DNA of 6,401 nucleotides from CAYLSO01 sp964386525 (lineage in GTDB: Bacteria > Eisenbacteria > RBG-16-71-46 > DASYSL01). Under the pieces are notes generated by a model that saw nothing but the letters and a program-made list of their open reading frames with translations, did not search any database and was not told where the DNA came from. The translations under genes were made by a program, and so were the position numbers. Location of the stretch: NCBI GenBank assembly GCA_964386525.1, contig CAYLSO010000262.1, positions 1 to 6,401 of the forward strand. The letters run 5' to 3'. Positions 1 to 5,224 of this stretch are shown here, one piece after another; the stretch's first letter is position 1; each line of letters starts with the position of its first letter.

Positions 1-920
1 AGGTAGAAGAACTCGGTGCGGTAGAGGCCGATGCCGCGCGCCCCCGAGAGCAGCACGTGCTCGACCTCGACCGGCAGCTCGATGTTGGCCGACAGCTCGA
101 CGCGGCGGCCGTCGCGCGTGACGCACGGCAGGTCGCGCAGCTCGGCCAGGCGCTCGCGGTGCGAGGTGAGCAGCCGCAGGCGGCGCCGCCGGCGCTCCAG
201 CGCCTGGGCGGAGGGGCGCAGCTCGACGGTGCCGCTGAAGCCGTCCACCACCAGCCAGTCGCCGCTCTGCACCTCGGCCATCAGCCCGGCGGCGCCGACC
301 ACGCACGGGATCCCGAACGTGCGGGCCAGGATCGCCGAGTGCGACGTGCGCCCGCCGCCCTCGGTGGCGATGGCGACGATGCGCTGGCGGTGCGCCTCGA
401 AGCGGATGGTCTCGTGCGGCGCCAGGTCGCGGGCCACGATGACCACCGGTTCCTGCAGGCGCTCGAAGCTCGGTAGCTCGCGCCGCTGCAGGTGGTTCAG
501 CACGGCGCGGAAGGCGGCCGCGACGTCGAGGGCGCGGTCGCGGAAGCGGGGGTCGGTGTGCGCCGAGTAGCGCTCCGTGTACGGCGCCGACACCGCCTGG
601 ATGGCCCCCTCGGCGCTCAGCTGCTCGCCGCGGATGCGCTCGGCGAAGGCCGCGAAGCTGGCCGGGTCCTCGAGCACCATGAGCTCGACCTCGACCATGT
701 CGCGGGCCTCGTGCTCGCCGAGTTCGGCGAGCTCCACCAGGGCTTGCGCCAGCTCCTGCCGGGCCCGCGCCAGGGCTCCGCGCAAGCGCTCGAGCTCGCC
801 CTCCGCCTCCTCCGGGGCGATGCGCCGCAGGTCGGCGGCCTCGGGGCTGCGCAGCACGAGGGCCGGCGCCACGCCGAAGCCCGGCGAGGCGGGGATCCCG
901 GTCAGGGTCCTACTCTTCAC
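1..920 (-). CDS. ptsI: PTS enzyme I (PEP-protein phosphotransferase), N-terminal 306 residues, truncated by window edge
   Basis: Enzyme I autophosphorylates with phosphoenolpyruvate and hands the phosphate to His15 of HPr in the cytoplasm; it is the entry point of the PTS. The protein opens with TGIPASPGFGVAPA, the usual EI start, with no GAF domain ahead of it, so it is the sugar-type enzyme rather than the nitrogen-type PtsP. The helical HPr-binding part follows (about residues 30-150). The phosphohistidine loop GGRTSHSAILAR carries the catalytic His194, then IPCVVG. The visible part ends in the first strand of the PEP-binding barrel, at GIGLYRTEFFY. The start chosen is GTG at 918-920, 11 nt inside the HPr gene. 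GGAGGA at 929-934 lies 8 nt upstream, and no other in-frame start fits as well. The full protein should be near 570-590 residues; the rest lies beyond position 1. Confidence 0.95.
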   Translation of the reverse strand, partial: MKSRTLTGIPASPGFGVAPALVLRSPEAADLRRIAPEEAEGELERLRGALARARQELAQALVELAELGEHEARDMVEVELMVLEDPASFAAFAERIRGEQLSAEGAIQAVSAPYTERYSAHTDPRFRDRALDVAAAFRAVLNHLQRRELPSFERLQEPVVIVARDLAPHETIRFEAHRQRIVAIATEGGGRTSHSAILARTFGIPCVVGAAGLMAEVQSGDWLVVDGFSGTVELRPSAQALERRRRRLRLLTSHRERLAELRDLPCVTRDGRRVELSANIELPVEVEHVLLSGARGIGLYRTEFFY

Positions 921-1176
921 CGAACTTGTCCTCCACGATCTGACGCATCGCCTCCAGCGCTTCCGCTTCGTCGACGCCCTCGGTGCGGACGTGGATCTCG
1001 GCGCCGGGCTCGGCCGCCAGCATGAGCACGCCGAGGATGCTCTTGCCGTCCACCTCGAGGTCGTCGCGGCCGACGATGATCTTGGAGCGGAAGCGCGAGG
1101 CCGTGCGCACGAACACCTGGCAGGCGCGGGCGTGCATCCCCTGCTGATTGCGGATCACCAGCGTGGCCTCGCGCAC
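910..1176 (-). CDS. ptsH: HPr phosphocarrier protein
   Basis: Small cytoplasmic phosphocarrier of 88 residues, the usual HPr size. It accepts phosphate from enzyme I on His15 (motif GMHARA) and passes it to the EIIA encoded upstream. The regulatory site Ser46 sits in DGKSILGVLMLAA and is the substrate of the HprK in this operon. The start taken is GTG at 1174-1176, 2 nt after the EIID stop. It puts His and Ser exactly at 15 and 46, whereas the next in-frame GTG (1198-1200) would add eight residues. No Shine-Dalgarno sequence is visible, so translation is probably coupled to EIID. Residue 18, proline in enteric and Bacillus HPr, is Ala here; to my knowledge this occurs in other proteobacterial HPr proteins. 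The C-terminus EDKFGEE is typical of proteobacterial HPr. Confidence 0.95.
   Translation of the reverse strand: MREATLVIRNQQGMHARACQVFVRTASRFRSKIIVGRDDLEVDGKSILGVLMLAAEPGAEIHVRTEGVDEAEALEAMRQIVEDKFGEE
929..934 (-). promoter_or_regulatory. Ribosome binding site of ptsI inside ptsH
   Basis: GGAGGA on the minus strand, 8 nt upstream of the GTG at 918-920 and within the last codons of HPr. It decides the enzyme I start and means the two genes overlap by 11 nt. It is one of the best Shine-Dalgarno matches in the PTS run. Confidence 0.8.
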
Positions 1177-1178
1177 GG

Positions 1179-1946
1179 TCAGCGCGCCAGCGTCGCCCAC
1201 GCCAGGGCGACCCCGATGACCGCGATCCCGAGCGCCCCCGCCGGCACCCGGCGCCGCTCGCTCCACGCCAGCCCCACGGCCAGGCCGCCCAGCACCCACA
1301 GGGCGCCGCCCCACCGGCCGCCGGCGACCTGGTTGCCGGCCAGCGTGTCCACCAGCGCCGCCGCGACCAGCACCCCGATCAAACGCAGGGCCCCGCGCAG
1401 GCGATCCAGGCCGATCCGCATCCGCTCCCCCGCCACCGCCAGACCCATCCCGTACCCCGCGAACACCCCCCGCGTGCGCACCATGGCATGCGGCACGTTA
1501 TAGAGAAACCAGAAAACCAGCGGCCCGTAGGCGCTGCCCTGCACCGCCCACAGCACGCCGATGACCGCCGCCAGCGGCCGCAGCGTCGACCAGAAGAGCG
1601 GGTCGCCGACGGCTGCCAGGGCCGGGCCGAGCGCCGACTTGGCGCGCGCCACGGCGTCCTCCGGGAGGTCGACGCCGCCGGCGCGGTCGTCCTCCAGGCG
1701 GGCCACCACGCCGAGCGCGTAGGCCGCGAAGACCGGGTGCGTGTTGAAGCACCCGAGGTGCCGCGCCAGCCAGCCCGCTTCACCCTCGCGGCCAGCCAGC
1801 CGCCGCGCCACCGGGCGCAGCGCGTAGGCGAGGCCCTGGCCCTGCATGCGCTCGCGGTTGAAGAGCGCCTGCAGGAGCAGGCTGCGCGCCACCACGCGCC
1901 ACAGGTCGCCGGTGCGCACCTGGCGGACCGCCGCCGGGTCGCTCAT
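1179..1946 (-). CDS. Mannose-family PTS permease subunit EIID
   Basis: EIID pairs with EIIC in the inner membrane to form the sugar channel of mannose-family (EII-Man) permeases. The 255 residues hold the family landmarks in order: RSLLLQALFNRERMQGQGLAYA (residues about 21-42, interrupted here only for description), FNTHP (67-71), GDPLFWSTLRPL (114-125, normally GDSLFWGTLRPI) and a hydrophobic stretch around 120-155. Two or three further hydrophobic segments follow, at about 186-203, 213-228 and 236-253. E. coli ManZ is about 280 residues, so this one is somewhat short. The start is ATG at 1944-1946, overlapping the EIIC stop as ATGA; a longer in-frame opening upstream is only the antisense-frame shadow of EIIC. 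The sugar cannot be told from sequence; mannose, glucose, sorbose and N-acetylated sugars are all known for the family. Confidence 0.93.
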   Translation of the reverse strand: MSDPAAVRQVRTGDLWRVVARSLLLQALFNRERMQGQGLAYALRPVARRLAGREGEAGWLARHLGCFNTHPVFAAYALGVVARLEDDRAGGVDLPEDAVARAKSALGPALAAVGDPLFWSTLRPLAAVIGVLWAVQGSAYGPLVFWFLYNVPHAMVRTRGVFAGYGMGLAVAGERMRIGLDRLRGALRLIGVLVAAALVDTLAGNQVAGGRWGGALWVLGGLAVGLAWSERRRVPAGALGIAVIGVALAWATLAR

Positions 1947-2647
1947 CCCGACGCCGCCAGGCGCAGCGCCAGGAGGAAGACGAGCACGGCCACGAAGAGC
2001 ACGAGCGCGCCGCGGGCCGCCGGCAAGAGCTGCCGCGCCGCCACGCCGGCGCCCACGCCCCAGAGCACGGGCATGGCGACGACGGCGGCGCGCTGCACGG
2101 CCAGCCCGTCGTAGGCCAGCAGCCAGCGCGCCGCCGTCGCCCCCAGCGCCAGGGCCGCCAGCGTGAAGCCGGCGCCGACCAGGGCGGCGTGTCCGACGCC
2201 CAGCCACTGCGCGGCATCGAGGGCGCCGGCGCGCCCGGCGAGCACTTGCGCCTCCGCCCAGCGCGTCAGTCCCTCGTTGCGCACCCGCACCCAGCGGATC
2301 ACCGGCTGCCCCGCCAGTGCCGCCGCCAGTCCGGCCGCCACGCCCAGCAGCGCCGGGGTCGCGTAGAGCGGCGCCGGCACCGAGCGCCCCAGGGCCGCGG
2401 CCACCGCCACCCCCACCACGCCCGCGCTGGCGTAGTCGTGCGGCGTGCGGCCGCCGAGCGGCAGCCCGGCGAGGGCGAAGAGCTGCAGCAGGGCGCCGAC
2501 GCGCAGGCCCGCCGGCAGGTCGCCCCACGCCAGCCCGGTGAGCGCGCCGCCGACCAGCGGCTGGCTCACCAGCACCTGCGCCAGGGCGGTGGCGTCGGCA
2601 GCCAGCCATCCGCCCAAGAGGCCGGTGAGCAGCAGCGGCGGGCTCAC
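1943..2647 (-). CDS. Mannose-family PTS permease subunit EIIC
   Basis: Integral membrane subunit of the mannose-family permease that, with EIID, carries the sugar. The 234-residue protein is strongly hydrophobic, with about six to seven candidate membrane segments. It has the family's N-terminal pattern: a hydrophobic helix, an Asp-Ala-Thr-Ala-Leu turn (DATALAQ), a PLVGGALTGLAWGDLPAGLRVG segment (residues about 30-51) and LLQLFALAGLPLGG. E. coli ManY is about 266 residues. The start assigned is GTG at 2645-2647. There is no ATG or other good start in this frame between it and the EIIB stop, and no Shine-Dalgarno sequence precedes it. Its GTGA overlaps the stop of a 14-codon mini-ORF, so initiation probably depends on ribosomes arriving from upstream. 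The stop overlaps the EIID start as ATGA. Confidence 0.9.
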   Translation of the reverse strand: MSPPLLLTGLLGGWLAADATALAQVLVSQPLVGGALTGLAWGDLPAGLRVGALLQLFALAGLPLGGRTPHDYASAGVVGVAVAAALGRSVPAPLYATPALLGVAAGLAAALAGQPVIRWVRVRNEGLTRWAEAQVLAGRAGALDAAQWLGVGHAALVGAGFTLAALALGATAARWLLAYDGLAVQRAAVVAMPVLWGVGAGVAARQLLPAARGALVLFVAVLVFLLALRLAASG

Positions 2648-2688
2648 CGAGCGGCGGCCCGGCCGCGGCGAGCGGCGGCGACCCTCAT
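2644..2688 (-). CDS. 14-residue mini-ORF bridging EIIB and EIIC, possible translational relay
   Basis: The ATG at 2686-2688 overlaps the EIIB stop as ATGA, and the TGA at 2644-2646 overlaps the EIIC GTG start as GTGA. The peptide would be MRVAAARRGRAAAR, which resembles nothing I know. The frame differs from that of EIIC, so it is not an N-terminal extension. The role proposed is inference: stop-start reinitiation could carry ribosomes across a 37-nt gap that lacks a Shine-Dalgarno sequence. In DNA this GC-rich, a short open frame can arise by chance, though overlaps at both ends are less expected. Confidence 0.35.
   Translation of the reverse strand: MRVAAARRGRAAAR
2648..2679 (-). repeat. 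11-bp direct repeat, 21-bp period, in EIIB-EIIC gap
   Basis: The plus-strand sequence CGAGCGGCGGC occurs at 2648-2658 and again at 2669-2679. The 21-bp period equals seven codons. In the mini-ORF frame both copies encode the same Ala-Ala-Ala-Arg tetrapeptide. Between them lies an inverted repeat, GCGGCC-C-GGCCGC at 2654-2666. It may be a small tandem duplication or simply low-complexity GC-rich sequence. Confidence 0.5.
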
Positions 2689-3173
2689 GCGCCGGGTCCG
2701 GCCGCGAGCCAGACGCGCGCGTCGACCGGGGCCGAGGAGGGCAGGTCCTGCGCCGTGAGCCGCACGCCGCGCGCCGCCAGCTTCGCCAGCGCCCCGCGGT
2801 CGGCTGCGTCGAGGTAGACGTAGTCCAGGACGCGCTGCTTGCCGACTGCGTGATGCAGGCCCCCGAGGTTCAGCTCCGCCAATTCCGCCCCCGACTCCAC
2901 CGCCGCCAGTGCGGCGAGCGGCGAGCGGAAGAGCACGATCGCCGCACCCGGCCGCCGCGCCTCCTCGGCCAGAGCCGCCGCCGCGTCGGCCACCGCGACC
3001 ACCCGCACCTGCAGCTCCCCCGCCGAGGCCGCCAGCAGGTCGCGCTCCCATCCCGGGGCCGCCGCCGCGTCGTCGACGACGAGCACCCGCTTGGCGCGCA
3101 GCGCGTTCCCCCAGCCGAGCACCACCTGGCCGTGCACCAGGCGGTCGTCGACGCGGGCCAGGGCCACGGTCAC
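2685..3173 (-). CDS. Mannose-family PTS subunit EIIB
   Basis: Cytoplasmic domain that takes phosphate from EIIA on a histidine and transfers it to the incoming sugar bound by EIIC/EIID. The 162-residue length is normal. The N-terminal active-site motif LARVDDRLVHGQV carries the phosphoacceptor His14. The family's other landmark, LAELNLGGLHH, lies at about residues 94-104 (normally a NxGG motif), followed by VYLDAAD. The start chosen is GTG at 3171-3173. It overlaps the EIIA stop as GTGA, and GGAGG lies 7 nt upstream. The open frame continues further upstream inside EIIA, but that part shows no family similarity. EIIA and EIIB are separate genes here, unlike the fused ManX of E. coli. Confidence 0.94.
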   Translation of the reverse strand: MTVALARVDDRLVHGQVVLGWGNALRAKRVLVVDDAAAAPGWERDLLAASAGELQVRVVAVADAAAALAEEARRPGAAIVLFRSPLAALAAVESGAELAELNLGGLHHAVGKQRVLDYVYLDAADRGALAKLAARGVRLTAQDLPSSAPVDARVWLAAGPGA

Positions 3174-3583
3174 GCCCCGCCCTCCGGCGCATCCCCGCAA
3201 CGCGACAGCAGGCGCACGCCCGCCCGGCCCTTGTCGATGAGCCGCGCGGCCATCTCCGCCCCCCCGTACTTGCCGCGGTTGACGAGGAAGTCCACGAGCA
3301 TCGGCAGGTTGACGCCGCACACCACCCCGACGCCGGGCCGCGGCGGGCCGCTGCCCAGCACCGCCTGCGTGCACGAGCCGCCGAACAGGTCGGTGAGCAC
3401 CACGCCCTCGGCGCCGCCCCACGCCGCCAGCCGCTCGTCCACCAGCCGCGCCAGGGCCTCGCGCGAAAGCTCGCGATTGCTCAGCACCTCGATGTCCTCG
3501 GCCGGCACGCCGACGATCCCCTGCGCCGTGGCGAGCAGCGCCCGCCCGAGCTCACCGTGGGTCACCAGCAGGGCGCGCAGCAT
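3170..3583 (-). CDS. Mannose-family PTS subunit EIIA
   Basis: Cytoplasmic phosphocarrier between HPr and EIIB. It has 137 residues, the size of a stand-alone mannose-type EIIA domain. The N-terminal strand MLRALLVTHGELG carries the active-site His9. VVLTDLFGGS matches the conserved strand and loop near the active site (normally DLxGGSP), and VNLPMLVDFL matches the family's usual NLPML segment. The start is ATG at 3581-3583, 9 nt after the hprK stop, with a GTAGGCGGG-like ribosome site ahead of it. In many related genomes this type of EIIA stands alone and is thought to regulate. Here EIIB, EIIC and EIID follow directly, so a transport role is more likely. Confidence 0.94.
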   Translation of the reverse strand: MLRALLVTHGELGRALLATAQGIVGVPAEDIEVLSNRELSREALARLVDERLAAWGGAEGVVLTDLFGGSCTQAVLGSGPPRPGVGVVCGVNLPMLVDFLVNRGKYGGAEMAARLIDKGRAGVRLLSRCGDAPEGGA

Positions 3584-3592
3584 CGGGCCCGC

Positions 3593-4561
3593 CTACTCCG
3601 TGTCCTCGCGCACCCAGGCGCGCGCCTGGCTGCGGCGCTTCATCATCTCCATGAGGTGCACGTTGAGGCGCTCGGCGGCGTGGAAGCCGTAGGCCCTGAG
3701 CATGTAGTCGAGGGCCACGACCTCGGCGATCACCGTGATGTTCTTGCCGGGCACGATGGGGATGATCACGAAGGGCACCTCCACGCCCAGGATCTCGGTC
3801 TTGCGCTGGTCGAGGCCGGTGCGCTCGTAGTCCTCGTTGGCGTCCCAGTCGCGCAGCTCCACCTGCACCTCGACGCGCTTCTGGATGCGCACCGCGCGGA
3901 TGCCGAAGACGCTCTGCACGTCGATGATGCCGAGCCCGCGGATCTCCATGTGGTGGCGCAGGAGCTGGTTGCCGGTGCCGATGAGGATGTCGCCGTGGCG
4001 GCGCGTGACGGTGACCACGTCGTCGGCCACCAGCCGGTGGCCGCGCTCCACGAGGTCGAGGGAGGTCTCGCTCTTGCCGATGGCGCTGCGGCCGGTGAAC
4101 AGCAGGCCGACGCCGTAGACGTCCACGAGCGAGCCGTGCACGTTCACCTGCGGCGAGAACATGGCGTCCAGGTAGGCGGTGAGCTGGTGGATGAAGGGCG
4201 TGGTGCTCATCGGCGTGCGCAGCACCGGCACCTGGCACCGGTTGGCGCGCTCCACCAGGTAGGCCGGCACATCGAGGGCCTTGGCCACCAGGAGGCCCGG
4301 CATCTCGAACTGGAAGAGCCGGTCGATGGAGCGCCGCTGCTCCTCCTCGCCGAGCTGGTTCAGGTAGGCGATCTCGGTCCAGCCCATGATCTGGAGGCGC
4401 TCCGGCAGGAAGTTCTCGACGAACCCCATCAGCGCCATGCCCGGGCGGTTGATGTCGCTGACCGTGATGTCGACGGGCGAGGCCAACGACTCGGTGAGGG
4501 CCTCGAGGGAGAGGTCCTGCTTCTGGTCCTCGTACAGGCGGGCCATCGTGAGGCTCTGCAT
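3593..4561 (-). CDS. hprK: HPr kinase/phosphorylase
   Basis: Bifunctional cytoplasmic enzyme that phosphorylates HPr on Ser46 with ATP and removes that phosphate by phosphorolysis, reporting metabolic state to the PTS. At 322 residues it is full length. The N-terminal domain has DINRPGMALMGF (residues 36-47). The catalytic domain has HG at 142-143, the Walker A loop GRSAIGKS (157-164) with Lys163, and the acidic pair Asp180-Asp181. The HprK signature EIRGLGIIDVQSVFG is at 206-220, and the PGKNITVIAEV segment at 271-281. All catalytic residues known for the family appear present. The start is ATG at 4559-4561, with AGGGGG at 4570-4575 placed 8 nt upstream. The in-frame opening back to 4663 overlaps hpf and is low-complexity Pro/Arg/Ala. 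Met6 (ATG at 4544-4546) is a possible alternative start. Confidence 0.96.
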   Translation of the reverse strand: MQSLTMARLYEDQKQDLSLEALTESLASPVDITVSDINRPGMALMGFVENFLPERLQIMGWTEIAYLNQLGEEEQRRSIDRLFQFEMPGLLVAKALDVPAYLVERANRCQVPVLRTPMSTTPFIHQLTAYLDAMFSPQVNVHGSLVDVYGVGLLFTGRSAIGKSETSLDLVERGHRLVADDVVTVTRRHGDILIGTGNQLLRHHMEIRGLGIIDVQSVFGIRAVRIQKRVEVQVELRDWDANEDYERTGLDQRKTEILGVEVPFVIIPIVPGKNITVIAEVVALDYMLRAYGFHAAERLNVHLMEMMKRRSQARAWVREDTE

Positions 4562-4589
4562 GGATGCCGCCCCCTTTCTCGGAAACGCG

Positions 4590-4604
4590 GCGGCCGCGGG
4601 CCGC
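4590..4604 (-). other. GC-rich hairpin between hpf and hprK
   Basis: Perfect 6-bp inverted repeat GCGGCC / GGCCGC with a 3-nt loop, lying just after the hpf stop in the 44-nt gap before hprK. No run of T follows, so it is not a classical intrinsic terminator. It could stabilise or attenuate the message, or arise by chance in GC-rich DNA. Confidence 0.3.
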
Positions 4605-4605
4605 G

Positions 4606-5196
4606 CTAGCGCCGTCCCTCGACCAGGACCAGGTTGCCGTCCGGGCGGCGGTGGAGCACGCACGGCCGCTCGCTCCGGCTGTCCACGAACACCAGGAAGG
4701 GCAGTTCCTCGGCCAGCAGCCGGTCGACCGCCTCGTCGACCGACAGCGGCTTGGTCTCGGCGCCGGAACGCAGCACGCGCGGGCGCCGCTCGGCCGCCGC
4801 CGCGCTCGCCGGGCGCCCCGGACGGCTGCGCGCCGGCCGCGGCTCCACGCCCAGGGCCGCCGCCGCCGCCGAGCGCCGCACGCCGCCGTCGGCGACGCGC
4901 CGAGCCACCACCCGGCGGCTCTTCTTCTCCTTCAGCCGCCGCAGCTGCATCTCCAGCCGGTCGGCGGCGCCGTCCACGGCCGACAGCAGGTCGGCCGCCT
5001 CTTCCTTGGCGATGACGTCCTCGTGGCGCACGCGGATCAGGATCTCGGCCTGGTGCCGGTACTTCTCGGCCGCCAGCTTGACGTGCGCCTCGCGCAGCTC
5101 CGGCACGTAGCGGGTGAGCTTGGCGAGGCGCTCGTCGAGCAGGCGCCGCACGGCGGGGGTCACCTTGACCCGGCGGGCGGTGGTGTGGACTTCCAT
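4606..5196 (-). CDS. hpf: Long-form ribosome hibernation promoting factor (HPF/YfiA family)
   Basis: Binds the 30S decoding region and dimerises 70S ribosomes into inactive 100S particles in stationary phase. The 196-residue protein has three parts. Residues 1-100 form the ribosome-binding domain, with strand-helix pattern, AEKYRHQAEILIRV and a basic end LRRLKEKKSRR. A low-complexity Ala/Arg/Pro linker covers about 101-148. The C-terminal dimerisation domain spans 149-196 (KPLSVDEAVDRL, FLVFVDS, VLHRRPDGNLVLVE), which marks the long form. The start chosen is ATG at 5194-5196, because GGAGG at 5204-5208 lies 7 nt upstream. The ATG at 5200-5202, two codons earlier, would leave only 1 nt. The gene follows rpoN by 28 nt, a very common arrangement. 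Confidence 0.94.
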   Translation of the reverse strand: MEVHTTARRVKVTPAVRRLLDERLAKLTRYVPELREAHVKLAAEKYRHQAEILIRVRHEDVIAKEEAADLLSAVDGAADRLEMQLRRLKEKKSRRVVARRVADGGVRRSAAAAALGVEPRPARSRPGRPASAAAAERRPRVLRSGAETKPLSVDEAVDRLLAEELPFLVFVDSRSERPCVLHRRPDGNLVLVEGRR

Positions 5197-5203
5197 GATC
5201 ATT

Positions 5204-5220
5204 CCTCCCTCGAAGGGGGG
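5204..5220 (-). promoter_or_regulatory. hpf ribosome binding site within a possible small hairpin
   Basis: GGAGG (5204-5208) is the likely Shine-Dalgarno of hpf. Plus-strand CCCT (5207-5210) can pair with AGGG (5214-5217) across a 3-nt loop. After one mismatch, two more pairs form at 5204-5205 with 5219-5220, so the ribosome site is partly inside the stem. The ribosome site is well supported; the hairpin is weak. Confidence 0.5.
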
Positions 5221-5224
5221 CCGG

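Noticed and set aside
577..1503. 308-codon plus-strand open frame opposite ptsI, ptsH and EIID
   Set aside because: Composition is Ser/Arg/Ala-rich and it crosses three real genes on the other strand; considered a shadow.
3174..3422. N-terminal extension of EIIB into EIIA
   Set aside because: The extension is out of frame with EIIA and shows no similarity to the family; EIIB homology starts at the GTG at 3171-3173, which has its own GGAGG.
2445..3692. 415-codon plus-strand open frame opposite EIIC, EIIB and EIIA
   Set aside because: Low-complexity Ser/Arg/Pro translation lying antisense to recognised genes; no ribosome site or family match.
4590..4604. Intrinsic terminator between hpf and hprK
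   Set aside because: The stem is good but no T tract follows on the minus strand, and the gene order suggests continued transcription.
4562..4605. Sigma-54 or sigma-70 promoter upstream of hprK
   Set aside because: No convincing GG-N10-GC element or -10 hexamer stands out in this short GC-rich gap.
2909..4609. 566-codon open frame on the plus strand opposite EIIB, EIIA and hprK
   Set aside because: It is antisense to three genes with intact family motifs; the translation is Arg/Pro/Ala/His-rich without a recognisable domain. Such shadows are expected in high-GC coding DNA.
4562..4663. N-terminal extension of HprK starting at 4663
   Set aside because: It overlaps the hpf coding region, is Pro/Arg/Ala low complexity, and the ATG at 4559-4561 has a suitably spaced ribosome site and family-like sequence after it.
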